Shown here: positions 1 to 6,643 of the stretch, piece after piece
How the letters are laid out: each line of letters starts with the position of its first letter
How positions within the stretch are numbered: position 1 is the stretch's first letter
Assembly (NCBI GenBank): GCA_002403855.1
Contig: DHIO01000048.1
Location: forward strand, 38,534 to 49,821
Length of the DNA: 11,288 bases
Direction: 5' to 3'
Source: Acidimicrobiia bacterium UBA4744
GTDB taxonomy: Bacteria > Actinomycetota > Acidimicrobiia > Spongiisociales > UBA4744
Made by a program: the position numbers and the translations under genes
Notes under the pieces: model-generated
What the model was told of the DNA's origin: nothing
Seen by the model: the letters and a program-made list of their open reading frames with translations, nothing else
The model's database searches: none

Positions 1-1184
1 GGTGGCACGCCGGCGAAGCAGAGCCTCATGAACCCGGGTTCTCCGATCCGGCACGCCGAGCCGGGGGTCAGGTTGACCTTGGCCTCCTCGAGGATTCGGC
101 GCCACAGCACGTCTTCCGCTTCCCACGTGATTTCATCGAGGAACGGCCGAACGTCGACCAGGAAGAAGAACCCGGCTTCGCCCGGGAGGTAGGGGATCCC
201 GGCCGTGTCGAGCGCTGCCGTGACCCCAGCGTAGGAGTTGGCAAGGCGCAGCCGATTCTCGCTGAGGAACCCGTCGACCCAGTCTGCGTCGGACAACATC
301 TCCCCGAGGAGATTCTGCGTGGGACCCGAGACGCAGGCCCAATACGCCAGTCCGTCGACGGCCTGAATCACTGCTTCACTCTCCGAAACCAGGACCCCGC
401 AGCGCAATCCACTGGCTGCCAGGTCCTTGCTGACGGCCCAAACGAGGTGCACACGTTCCCCCAGCTTCGGCCGCAGCCTGGCCGCGCTCAGGAACGATGC
501 ATTTCCATGCACAGAAAGGGCGAACAACTCGTCGAACACGACGTGGATGCCCCTGTCCTCCACCCACTCGAGCACTTCTTCGAGATCACGACGGGTGTAC
601 ACGCGGCCGAGCGGGTTGCTCGGTGAGGTGAACAGAAGGGCCCGGACCCGACGGCCGGCCGATCGGTAAGCGGCTTCGAGCTGGTCCGGCCCAAGACGGA
701 AGCCATCGGCCGACGAGGCATGCACCGGCACGATGACAAGCCCGTCACGGGTCTCGAGGTCGGCCCAGAAGCCGGCGTAGCTGGGCGTCGGCACGAGAAC
801 GGCTTCCCCCGGATCGGCCAGGGTGTAGAAGAGCAGTTCGAGCACCGATCCCGCCCCGCCCAGCACTGCCAGGTGCTCGGGACCCACGTTCCGGCCGTAG
901 AGCTTTCGTCCCAGAAACTCGGCCAGGCGGCTGCGGAACCCATGCGCTCCGATCATCTCGTCGTATTCGACGGCCGTGGGCGGCACCGGGCGAGCCGCCG
1001 TCAGCTTGGGCTCTAGGAGATCCCACACCAGCTTGTTTTCGGCGATACACAAGTCGATGTAACCGGCGGGGTTGTCGGTCGGATCCCACCGGTCGTCCAT
1101 CCGCTCGAAGTGTTCCCGGATGTACTCGGCCGTGGGCGGGTCGTTGACCATCCGCCGGCCCCGACGCGACAGCGAGGATGTCAT
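1..1184 (-). CDS. ACC synthase-like fold-type I PLP enzyme / aminotransferase, C-terminus cut by window edge
   Basis: The frame is open for 394 codons from ATG 1184 and leaves the window without a stop; family length suggests roughly 30-40 C-terminal residues are missing. Motifs seen in order: AENK (48-51), matching AENQ of plant ACC synthases; SYAGF near 135; SNPLG with N190; FDELF with D218, the PLP ring-nitrogen contact; SKDL with K253, the Schiff-base lysine; and a C-terminal block PGSACRIGEPGFMRLCFA with R387, the substrate-carboxylate arginine. That last block is very like ACC synthase. The aspartate aminotransferase Tyr225 position is Phe221 here. Reaction and substrate cannot be fixed; bacterial members of this family are usually only called class I/II aminotransferases. 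A second ATG at codon 12 is possible, but ATG 1184 fits a leaderless promoter 6 nt upstream. It is divergent from the molybdate regulator. Confidence 0.5.
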   Translation of the reverse strand, partial: MTSSLSRRGRRMVNDPPTAEYIREHFERMDDRWDPTDNPAGYIDLCIAENKLVWDLLEPKLTAARPVPPTAVEYDEMIGAHGFRSRLAEFLGRKLYGRNVGPEHLAVLGGAGSVLELLFYTLADPGEAVLVPTPSYAGFWADLETRDGLVIVPVHASSADGFRLGPDQLEAAYRSAGRRVRALLFTSPSNPLGRVYTRRDLEEVLEWVEDRGIHVVFDELFALSVHGNASFLSAARLRPKLGERVHLVWAVSKDLAASGLRCGVLVSESEAVIQAVDGLAYWACVSGPTQNLLGEMLSDADWVDGFLSENRLRLANSYAGVTAALDTAGIPYLPGEAGFFFLVDVRPFLDEITWEAEDVLWRRILEEAKVNLTPGSACRIGEPGFMRLCFAGVP

Positions 1185-1186
1185 GA

Positions 1187-1208
1187 GCCCAGGTTACGAG
1201 TCCTGGGC
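1187..1208 (-). promoter_or_regulatory. Leaderless-type promoter of the aminotransferase gene with overlapping 22-bp inverted repeat
   Basis: On the minus strand TAACCT (1196-1191) lies exactly 6 nt before ATG 1184, the usual spacing for a leaderless actinobacterial transcript. No convincing -35 is seen. A perfect dyad GCCCAGG-N8-CCTGGGC (1187-1193 and 1202-1208) covers this -10. Because it lies upstream of the predicted transcript start it is more likely a protein-binding operator than an RNA hairpin. The -10 and start spacing are seen; the operator role is inferred. Confidence 0.5.
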
Positions 1209-1242
1209 AGGCCGGGGGTTCGCGACGGACGGAGAATGTCTG

Positions 1243-1278
1243 GGTCTCCTGACAGGAAACCAGCCTGATTGCTAGGTT
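1243..1278 (+). promoter_or_regulatory. Leaderless-type promoter of the molybdate regulator operon with operator-like dyad over the -35
   Basis: CTGACA (1249-1254), an 18-bp spacer and TAGGTT (1273-1278) lie 6 nt before ATG 1285, giving a good sigma70-type promoter for a leaderless mRNA. A near-perfect dyad, GGT-n-TCCTG-A-CAGGA-n-ACC (1243-1261, 8 of 9 pairs), covers the -35. Its TCCTG...CAGG core also occurs as TCCTGGGCAGG at 1201-1211 beside the aminotransferase promoter. Autoregulation by the downstream HTH protein is the simplest inference. Confidence 0.5.
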
Positions 1279-1284
1279 ACTGGC

Positions 1285-2292
1285 ATGACGAACACCTCTT
1301 TGCGGGATGTGCGAGAGACCGCCGGGTTGACGCAAGCGGAACTGGCCTCTCGAGCCGGGGTGAGCCGGCAGTTGGTGGGAGCGGTCGAGGCCGGACGCCA
1401 TCAGCCGCGGGTGGACGCCGCCCTGGCACTGGCGGCCGTGCTGGGCGTCGAAGTGACGGCCCTGTTTGGCCCCGAAGCGGTTCCCGTCGACATCGTTTCC
1501 GGGTCGAGACCTTCCGACCAATCACTGGTCCGCGCCGGGCGCGTGGGGGACCGGACCGTCACTGCGCCTGTTCGAGTAGGTCCCGATGGGTGGGACATCG
1601 CCGACGGCATGGTGGAAGCCGGCAGGCTGACTTCTTTCGGGCGCCGCAGGCCCGGTCTCGTGGTGGCCGGTTGTGAGCCCGGCCTGGAGGTTCTCGAGCG
1701 GATACTCCGCGAGAGCGGGAGCGGGGCGGTTTCCGCTTCCAGTTCGAGTGCGGCCGCCCGCGCCGCCCTGGCGGCGGGGAGGGTTCACGCCGCGGTCGTC
1801 CACGGGCCGGAACACGAACCTTTCCCGACGGTGGAGGGTGTCGAAGTCGATCGTTTTGGTGTGGCTCGCTGGCGAGTCGGACTGGCCGGGCCACCCGACG
1901 CCGCCTCGGGCTGGTGGCGGGAAGCCCTCTCCGGGCGGGTGCCCGTCGTGCAGCGGGAGCAAGGTGCCGGGGTGCAACGTACGTATGAACAGGCGGCAGG
2001 GGCGGAAAGCGGTGCGGTGGCCGGTCCTCTGGTCTCCACTCATCTAGAGGCGGCGCGCCGGGCGGTGCTCACCGGGATGCCGGCGGTGACGATCGAGCCG
2101 GCAGCCCTGGCGGTAGGGGCGTTGTTCCATTCCCTCGACGTCCATGAAGCGCAGATGTGGGTTACCCGGGAATGGCTCGGCGATCGGCCGGTGCGCGAGG
2201 CACTGGAAGTGATCGCCGGCCGGCGGTTCCAGCGGCGGCTCGAAGCGGTCGGCGGGTACGACCTCCTCGGCTGTGGGACGCGGGTGGCATGA
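1285..2292 (+). CDS. XRE-family HTH regulator fused to a PBP-like (molybdate-sensing) domain
   Basis: This 335-residue protein is probably a molybdate-responsive transcription factor. Residues 6-62 form a Cro/C1-type HTH, with the core LTQAELASRAGVSRQL at 15-30 followed by VGAVEAGRHQP. Residues about 120-330 match the PBP-like domain family (PF12727) found in regulators next to molybdate transporters, with hallmarks VVAGCEPGLEVL (126-137), an AAARAALAAGRVHAAVVHG stretch (156-174) and the closing LEAVGGYDLLGCG. It is the first gene of an operon: its TGA overlaps modA's ATG (ATGA, 2289-2292). The start is supported by the promoter placed 6 nt upstream. Molybdate as the ligand rests on family and on modABC context; tungstate is possible. 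Confidence 0.85.
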   Translation: MTNTSLRDVRETAGLTQAELASRAGVSRQLVGAVEAGRHQPRVDAALALAAVLGVEVTALFGPEAVPVDIVSGSRPSDQSLVRAGRVGDRTVTAPVRVGPDGWDIADGMVEAGRLTSFGRRRPGLVVAGCEPGLEVLERILRESGSGAVSASSSSAAARAALAAGRVHAAVVHGPEHEPFPTVEGVEVDRFGVARWRVGLAGPPDAASGWWREALSGRVPVVQREQGAGVQRTYEQAAGAESGAVAGPLVSTHLEAARRAVLTGMPAVTIEPAALAVGALFHSLDVHEAQMWVTREWLGDRPVREALEVIAGRRFQRRLEAVGGYDLLGCGTRVA

Positions 2293-3053
2293 TCGCCGTC
2301 TCGGAGCCGGCCCGAGCCCGGGCGGTTGTCGGGTTCGCGGCGGTGCTGGTGGTGACGGGCTGCGCCGGATCGGGAAATCAGAGCACTGTGCTGGTGTCGG
2401 CGGCGGCGTCGCTGACCGATGCCTTTGTGGAGATCGAGGCAGCGTTCGAGGAAGCCAACCCGGGCGTCGATGTGGTGCTGAACCTGGGGGGCAGTTCGGC
2501 GCTGCGGGAGCAGATTCTCGGTGGAGCGCCCGCCGACGTGTTCGCTTCGGCCAACCCCTCGAACATGGCTCAGGTACGGGAGGCCGGTGAGGTAGACGGG
2601 GAGCCAAGGGTGTTCATCCGCAACCGGCTGCAAATCGCGGTGCCGGCGGGAAACCCGGCCGGAGTGACGGGGCCGGCCGATCTGGCCCGGGAGGAGCTTC
2701 TCATCGGGCTGTGTGCAGAGGCCGTCCCGTGCGGCGAGTTCGGCAGGCAGGCGTTGGCCAATGCCGGCGTGTCGGCCGCGGTCGACACCAGGGAACCGGA
2801 CGTGCGCGCCTTGCTCACCAAGATCGGGGCGGGGGAACTCGACGCCGGGATCGTGTACGTGACCGACGTTGCGTCATCTGTCGGCGAGGTCGACGGTGTC
2901 GACATTGCCGATGCCGACAACGTGGTTGCGGAGTACCCGATCGCCGTACTGACCGGCGCTCCCAATCGTGACGGTGCAACGGATTTCGTCGAGTTCGTGC
3001 TTTCCGACGAGGGCCGGGCGATCCTCGTCAAACACGGGTTCGAGTCGCCATGA
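2289..3053 (+). CDS. modA: Molybdate ABC transporter substrate-binding lipoprotein ModA
   Basis: This is a 254-residue extracytoplasmic solute-binding protein that captures molybdate (or tungstate) for ModBC. The N-terminus is a lipoprotein signal: a hydrophobic run VVGFAAVLVV then lipobox VTGC with Cys25 as the lipidated residue, so it should be membrane-anchored outside the cell. Family motifs follow: SAAASLTDAF (37-46), where oxyanion-contacting serine 41 sits; NLGGSSAL (65-72), second serine contact; GGAPADVFASAN; and AGELDAGIVYVTDV near the C-terminal lobe. The frame extends upstream, but the ATG at 2289 gives a proper signal peptide and an ATGA overlap with the regulator, implying translational coupling. 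It overlaps modB by 4 bp. Confidence 0.93.
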   Translation: MIAVSEPARARAVVGFAAVLVVTGCAGSGNQSTVLVSAAASLTDAFVEIEAAFEEANPGVDVVLNLGGSSALREQILGGAPADVFASANPSNMAQVREAGEVDGEPRVFIRNRLQIAVPAGNPAGVTGPADLAREELLIGLCAEAVPCGEFGRQALANAGVSAAVDTREPDVRALLTKIGAGELDAGIVYVTDVASSVGEVDGVDIADADNVVAEYPIAVLTGAPNRDGATDFVEFVLSDEGRAILVKHGFESP

Positions 3054-3853
3054 CGGGGTTGAGGAAACGCCGAGTGAGCCGGCCGCCGTTGGTACTGGTG
3101 GCGCTGGCCGTGCTGGGCCTGGCCGTTTTCGTCGTCCCCCTGCTCGGGCTGCTCGCCCGGACCCCGTGGCGAGATTTGCCGGCGCTCCTCACCGGAGAGA
3201 TCGTCGCCGATGCTCTCCGCCTGTCGATGGTCTCGTCGCTGGCGGCGACGGCCCTCTCGGCGGTGGTCGGTGTTCCGCTGGCCTGGGTGCTGGCCCGGGT
3301 CGAGTTCCCCGGCCGATCCATCGTGCGCGGGCTCGTGTTGCTGCCGCTGGTGATCCCGCCGGTGGTGGGTGGTGCCGCCTTGTTGTTTGCCCTGGGCCGG
3401 CGCGGACTGATCGGCGAACCGCTCAACCAGGCAACCGGGCTGGTCTTGCCCTTCTCCACCTGGGGAGTGGTTCTGGCAGTGACCTTCGTGGCAATGCCGT
3501 TTCTGGTTATCACCGTGGAGGGAGCCTTGCGCAACCTCGATTCCCGCTACGAAGGGGCGGCCGCAACTCTGGGTGCCAAACGCTGGACCGTGTTGCGTCG
3601 CGTGACCTTTCCGATGATCGCCCCCTCGCTGGTGGCCGGGTTGGTGCTCACCTGGGCGCGGGCCCTCGGCGAGTTCGGGGCCACCATCACTTTCGCCGGC
3701 AACCTCCCGGGCCGCACCCAGACGCTCCCTCTGGCAGTCTTCGTCGCCCTCGAGAGCGACCGGGACACGGCAGTGGCATTGAGTCTGCTCATGGTGGCCA
3801 TATCCCTGGCCGTTCTGGTTGCCCTCCGGGGGCGATGGTGGAGATCACTGTGA
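3050..3853 (+). CDS. modB: Molybdate ABC transporter permease ModB
   Basis: This 267-residue integral membrane protein is the channel-forming permease of the molybdate importer. About five to six hydrophobic segments are visible (around residues 13-37, 58-83, 92-116, 136-156, 191-205 and 243-260). The cytoplasmic EAA loop that docks on the ATPase is at 168-190 (EGAAATLGAKRWTVLRRVTF). The ARALGEFGATITFAGNLPG stretch (203-221) is typical of the ModB/CysT family. Length is slightly above the roughly 230 residues of E. coli ModB because of the N-terminal tail. ATG 3050 overlaps the modA stop as ATGA. The downstream modC start overlaps its own TGA. Confidence 0.93.
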   Translation: MTGLRKRRVSRPPLVLVALAVLGLAVFVVPLLGLLARTPWRDLPALLTGEIVADALRLSMVSSLAATALSAVVGVPLAWVLARVEFPGRSIVRGLVLLPLVIPPVVGGAALLFALGRRGLIGEPLNQATGLVLPFSTWGVVLAVTFVAMPFLVITVEGALRNLDSRYEGAAATLGAKRWTVLRRVTFPMIAPSLVAGLVLTWARALGEFGATITFAGNLPGRTQTLPLAVFVALESDRDTAVALSLLMVAISLAVLVALRGRWWRSL

Positions 3854-4917
3854 CGAGCCGGTCGGGTCTCGACGCCCATCTTGTCATCTCCCGGGGTGGG
3901 GGGTTCACGCTCGACGCTGCATTGAAGATCGAGGCGGGCGACACCGTCGCCCTGCTGGGACCCAACGGCGCCGGGAAGTCGACGGCCGTCGGAGGGCTGG
4001 CCGGCTTGATACCCCTGGATGATGGGCGGATCGCCCTCGGAGACCGGGCGCTGGACGATCCCGCTCGGGGCGTGTTCGTGTCGCCGGAGGACCGGCGGAT
4101 CGGCGTGGTGTTCCAGGACTACGTGCTCTTTCCCCATCTCACCGTCATGGACAACATCGCTTTCGGGCTCCGCAGTCGCAACGTGCGCCGCCGGGATGCT
4201 CACCGGCGGGCGGCGGAGTGGGTGGAGCGGCTCGGTCTCGGCGATCTGGCCGGTCGCAAACCACCTGCCCTGTCCGGAGGGCAAGCACAGCGCGTCGCAC
4301 TGGCCCGGGCCCTGATCGGCGAACCAGAGCTTCTGCTGCTCGACGAACCGCTGGCGGCCCTCGACGCCAGCACCCGAGTTGAGCTGCGCCGCACCCTGGC
4401 CGACCACCTCGGCCAGTTTCCGGGTCCGCGATTGCTGATCACTCACGAGCCCACCGAAGCCTTCCTCCTTGCCGACCAGATCCATGTCATCGAGGGGGGC
4501 GCCATCATGCAGATGGGGACTGCAGAAGACATCCGACTCCGTCCCCGTTCGCGCTACATTGCCGATTTGGCCGGTTCCAACCTCATCGTCGGTACCGCTT
4601 CTCGAGGCACCGTCGGCACCGGCACGGTCGACCTTCAGGTGGGCGACACCTACATCGCCGGCCCGGTGCTCGCCACCATTCATCCGCGGGCCATCTCACT
4701 TCACCTCCACCGCCCGGAAGGCAGCCCCCGCAACACCTGGGAGACCACCGTTGCCCGCATCGAGCACTATGGAGACCGGGTCCGCGTCCAGACCGGTGCC
4801 CCGTTGCCGCTGACCGCCGAAATAACCCCCAACGCCGAGCGGGCCCTTCAACTCCGGGAGAGGTCCGCAGTCTGGGTCTCGATCAAAGCGACGGAGATCG
4901 GGGTCGAGGCCGCCTGA
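3850..4917 (+). CDS. modC: Molybdate ABC transporter ATP-binding protein ModC
   Basis: This 355-residue ATPase powers molybdate uptake with ModAB. Seen in order: Walker A GPNGAGKST (37-45), Q-loop VFQDYVLFPHLT with Q89, signature LSGGQ (141-145), Walker B LLLLDEP with D165 and E166, and H-loop LLITHEP with H199. A C-terminal extension of about 65 residues ending SIKATEIGVEAA matches a single TOBE (molybdate-binding regulatory) domain. The start is a choice. GTG 3850 has a GGTGGAG ribosome-binding site 6 nt upstream and forms a GTGA overlap with modB, mirroring the two upstream ATGA junctions. In-frame ATG 3835 would add five residues and overlap modB by 19 bp. Confidence 0.93.
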   Translation: MTSRSGLDAHLVISRGGGFTLDAALKIEAGDTVALLGPNGAGKSTAVGGLAGLIPLDDGRIALGDRALDDPARGVFVSPEDRRIGVVFQDYVLFPHLTVMDNIAFGLRSRNVRRRDAHRRAAEWVERLGLGDLAGRKPPALSGGQAQRVALARALIGEPELLLLDEPLAALDASTRVELRRTLADHLGQFPGPRLLITHEPTEAFLLADQIHVIEGGAIMQMGTAEDIRLRPRSRYIADLAGSNLIVGTASRGTVGTGTVDLQVGDTYIAGPVLATIHPRAISLHLHRPEGSPRNTWETTVARIEHYGDRVRVQTGAPLPLTAEITPNAERALQLRERSAVWVSIKATEIGVEAA

Positions 4918-4929
4918 GACGCGTCCGGA

Positions 4930-4961
4930 CCCGGGGTCTACGGGGCGAGTGAACCCCAGGG
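4930..4961. terminator. Hairpin between convergent modC and acr3
   Basis: CCCGGGGT (4930-4937) pairs with ACCCC-a-GGG (4953-4961), giving 8 bp with one bulged base and a 15-nt loop. It sits in the 70-bp gap between two converging genes, where a bidirectional terminator is expected. There is no T-run on either side, so intrinsic termination is uncertain. Confidence 0.35.
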
Positions 4962-4987
4962 AGGTCGAGGTCGGCGGTCGGCATGAT

Positions 4988-6076
4988 TCACGATGCGGAC
5001 TCGGAGACGTCTTGGGAGTAGAAGCGTCTCCGGGCCCAGAGGGCTACGTAGACGAGACCCACCAGCACCGGGACCTCGATCAGGGGTCCGACGACTCCGG
5101 CCAGCGCTTCGCCGGAGGTAACGCCGAACACGCCGATGGCCACGGCGATGGCCAGCTCGAAGTTGTTGCTGGCGGCGGTGAAGGCGACGCTGGTGTTCTT
5201 CTCATAGGAAAACCGCAACCTGAGCCCGAGGGCGAAGGAAACCAGCCACATCAGTCCGAAGTAGGCGAGCAGGGGAAGGGCGATGCGGGCCACGTCGAGG
5301 GGTTGGGCGGTGATCGTCTCACCCTGGAGGGCGAAGAGAATCACCACCGTGAACAGCAACCCGTAGAGCGCCCAGGGAGCCAGCTTGGGGAGAAACCGGG
5401 TTTCGTACCACTCGACGCCGCGGCTCCGTTCGCCCCACCGCCGGGTGAGATACCCGCCTACGAGCGGAATACCCAGGAAGACCAGCACGATCCGGGCGAT
5501 GTCCCACATCGACACGTCCAGGCTGGCGGTGTCGAGCCCCAGCCAGGCCGGTAGCAATTCCAGGTAGAAGTAGCCGAGCAGCGAGTAGGCGACGATCTGG
5601 AAGACCGAGTTGAGCGCCACCAGCACCGCGGCAGCTTCGCGATCGCCGCAGGCGAGGTCGTTCCAGATCAGCACCATGGCGATGCAGCGGGCCAGTCCGA
5701 TGATGATCAATCCGGTGCGGTACTCGGGCAGGTCGGGGAGCAGCAACCAGGCGAGGACGAACATCAGGGCGGGGCCTATCAGCCAGTTGAGCACCAGCGA
5801 AGTCACCATGAGCTTGCGGTCGGTGGCGATGACCCCGATCTGCGAATAGCGGACCTTGGCCAGCACCGGGTACATCATGGCCAGCAGGCCGAGAGCGATT
5901 GGAAGCGACACGGTTCCAATCTTGACCGTGTCCAGCCAGTCGTTGAGGTCCGGAATCAGCCGGCCCAGTCCCAGACCCACGACCATGGCGGCGAGGATCC
6001 ACACCGGGAGGAACCGATCGACCACCGAGAGCCGGTCGAGGGCCGGTTCGGCGGACGCCGGTGAACCGGCGGTCAC
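4988..6076 (-). CDS. acr3: ACR3-family arsenite efflux permease
   Basis: This 362-residue membrane protein exports As(OH)3/arsenite, and possibly antimonite, from the cytoplasm using the ion gradient. About ten hydrophobic segments are visible, as in the bile acid:sodium symporter superfamily. Diagnostic positions are present: Cys131 in GLARCIAMVLIWND and Glu307 in TAASNNFELAIAVAIG, the counterparts of the catalytically important Cys and Glu described for characterised Acr3. Length matches Acr3 (about 350-370). A longer open frame exists upstream, but GTG 6076 gives a GTGA overlap with the arsR stop, implying translational coupling. No arsenate reductase lies alongside, so the operon as seen handles arsenite only. 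Confidence 0.93.
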   Translation of the reverse strand: MTAGSPASAEPALDRLSVVDRFLPVWILAAMVVGLGLGRLIPDLNDWLDTVKIGTVSLPIALGLLAMMYPVLAKVRYSQIGVIATDRKLMVTSLVLNWLIGPALMFVLAWLLLPDLPEYRTGLIIIGLARCIAMVLIWNDLACGDREAAAVLVALNSVFQIVAYSLLGYFYLELLPAWLGLDTASLDVSMWDIARIVLVFLGIPLVGGYLTRRWGERSRGVEWYETRFLPKLAPWALYGLLFTVVILFALQGETITAQPLDVARIALPLLAYFGLMWLVSFALGLRLRFSYEKNTSVAFTAASNNFELAIAVAIGVFGVTSGEALAGVVGPLIEVPVLVGLVYVALWARRRFYSQDVSESAS

Positions 6077-6381
6077 CGCCGTCCTCCCGGAGTCAGCCGG
6101 ATGGGGAGAGACTCCTGGACCCGGTCGAAGGCGGTCGGGGCGAGCCGGTAGTCGACCCACCGTCCTCGCCTGGACGTTTCGACCAGGCCTACCTCCCGTA
6201 ACACCCGCAGGTGGTAGGAGAGCAGGTTGGGGGCGACGTCGATCATCTCCTGCAGTTCACAGACACATTGCCGGCCGGAGGCCAGGTCATCGAGGATCTG
6301 CAGCCGGATCGGGTCGCTCAGGGCCGAGAGGATCGCGGCTCGTGCTTCAAGGGAGGTTGAATCAAGAATCGTTGAATCCAC
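6073..6381 (-). CDS. arsR: ArsR/SmtB-family arsenite-responsive repressor
   Basis: This 102-residue winged-helix repressor is released from DNA by As(III) or Sb(III). ALSDPIRLQIL (20-30) is the typical first helix. QCVCEL places Cys39 and Cys41 in the metalloregulatory helix, the same CVC arrangement as in plasmid R773-type ArsR. The recognition helix follows at APNLLSYHLRVLREVGLV (50-67), then the wing RRGRWVDYRL. GTG 6381 is the only usable start because an in-frame stop lies 15 nt upstream; GACGAT lies 6 nt before it, a degenerate leaderless -10. It is first in a two-gene operon with acr3. The N-terminus repeats D-S-T twice. Confidence 0.92.
   Translation of the reverse strand: MDSTILDSTSLEARAAILSALSDPIRLQILDDLASGRQCVCELQEMIDVAPNLLSYHLRVLREVGLVETSRRGRWVDYRLAPTAFDRVQESLPIRLTPGGRR
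6356..6378 (-). promoter_or_regulatory. Possible ArsR operator at the start of arsR
   Basis: GTTGAATC occurs at 6356-6363 and 6371-6378 (15-bp period). The interval also contains the palindrome TTGAATCAA (6357-6365) and TCAA-N6-TTGA (6362-6375), an AT-rich TTGA/TCAA dyad of the kind bound by ArsR-family repressors. It falls inside the first codons of arsR, downstream of the presumed transcript start, which is unusual but allows autorepression. The DNA repeat also encodes the DST repeat, so coding may explain part of it. Confidence 0.3.
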
Positions 6382-6545
6382 GGCCGCATCGTCTCAACCG
6401 CAGTCACATGCACGGTAGAGGCAGTGGTCCCGCCGGACCGGACCGGTCGACCCTCCCCTTCGTGGCAGGGGTGCGTTTGGGTCACGGGTTGAGGCTGCAC
6501 CATCAGTCCGATCTCGATGCCTGTACCGGAAGGGCAACGACACGA

Positions 6546-6594
6546 TTCGGTTGGTGCGGCCGACGATCATGCGATCGTGGCCTTGATCACCGAA
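6546..6594. repeat. 49-nt symmetric inverted repeat of unknown role
   Basis: TTCGGT, 6 nt, GGCC, one bulged G, ACGATC, loop ATGC, GATCGT, GGCC, 6 nt, ACCGAA. This gives 16 base pairs in three blocks with a symmetric 6x6 internal loop. An alternative closing stem, GGTG (6553-6556) with CACC (6588-6591), is also possible. It ends about 50 bp upstream of the predicted transcript start of the plus-strand dehydrogenase. It could be a compound operator or part of an unannotated RNA; I cannot assign it. Confidence 0.45.
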
Positions 6595-6631
6595 CCCGAG
6601 CCCGATCCCGTCGTCGGTGAAGTCCCTTCGA

Positions 6632-6643
6632 TAGTATCGCCTG
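6632..6643 (+). promoter_or_regulatory. Leaderless-type -10 for the Gfo/Idh dehydrogenase gene
   Basis: TAGTAT (6632-6637) lies 6 nt before GTG 6644, the same spacing as at the aminotransferase and regulator genes. No ribosome-binding site and no clear -35 are present. It supports GTG 6644 as the start. Confidence 0.45.

Larger units (their letters stand above)
6382..6643. other. 262-bp divergent intergenic region with several inverted repeats
   Basis: No coding frame here carries recognisable protein motifs. The left part (6426-6452) packs GGTCC-N4-GGACC, then palindromes GACCGGTC (6441-6448) and GGTCGACC (6445-6452), in the zone upstream of arsR. A TACCGT box (6418-6413, minus strand) could be an arsR -10. 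The right part holds the 49-nt hairpin (6546-6594) and the -10 of the dehydrogenase gene, listed separately. Confidence 0.5.

Noticed and set aside
885..891. ACGTTCC half-site resembling the LacI operator
   Set aside because: It lies within the aminotransferase coding sequence, has only one half and is not palindromic.
745..1521. A 258-codon minus-strand frame over the aminotransferase start and the regulator start
   Set aside because: It crosses two confident genes and their promoters in another frame, and its composition is typical of GC shadow frames.
2157..2288. A longer modA start 44 codons upstream
   Set aside because: It would bury the lipoprotein signal peptide and overlap the regulator by 136 bp; the ATG at 2289 fits the lipobox and the ATGA junction.
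2968..3849. A long N-terminal extension of the modC frame running through all of modB
   Set aside because: The frame is open only because of high GC. The extension is Arg/Gly/Pro-rich without domain features, while modB in the other frame is a clear permease.
3547..4683. A 378-codon open frame antisense to modB/modC
   Set aside because: It is the shadow of two well-supported genes, with no recognisable motifs and no ribosome-binding site.
6077..6160. A longer acr3 start inside arsR
   Set aside because: The added 28 residues are Pro/Arg-rich and out of keeping with the family; GTG 6076 gives a GTGA overlap and the expected length.
6382..6643. A small gene or tRNA in the 262-bp intergenic region
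   Set aside because: No cloverleaf with TTC-type arm or CCA end is visible, and frames crossing it lack motifs and start signals.
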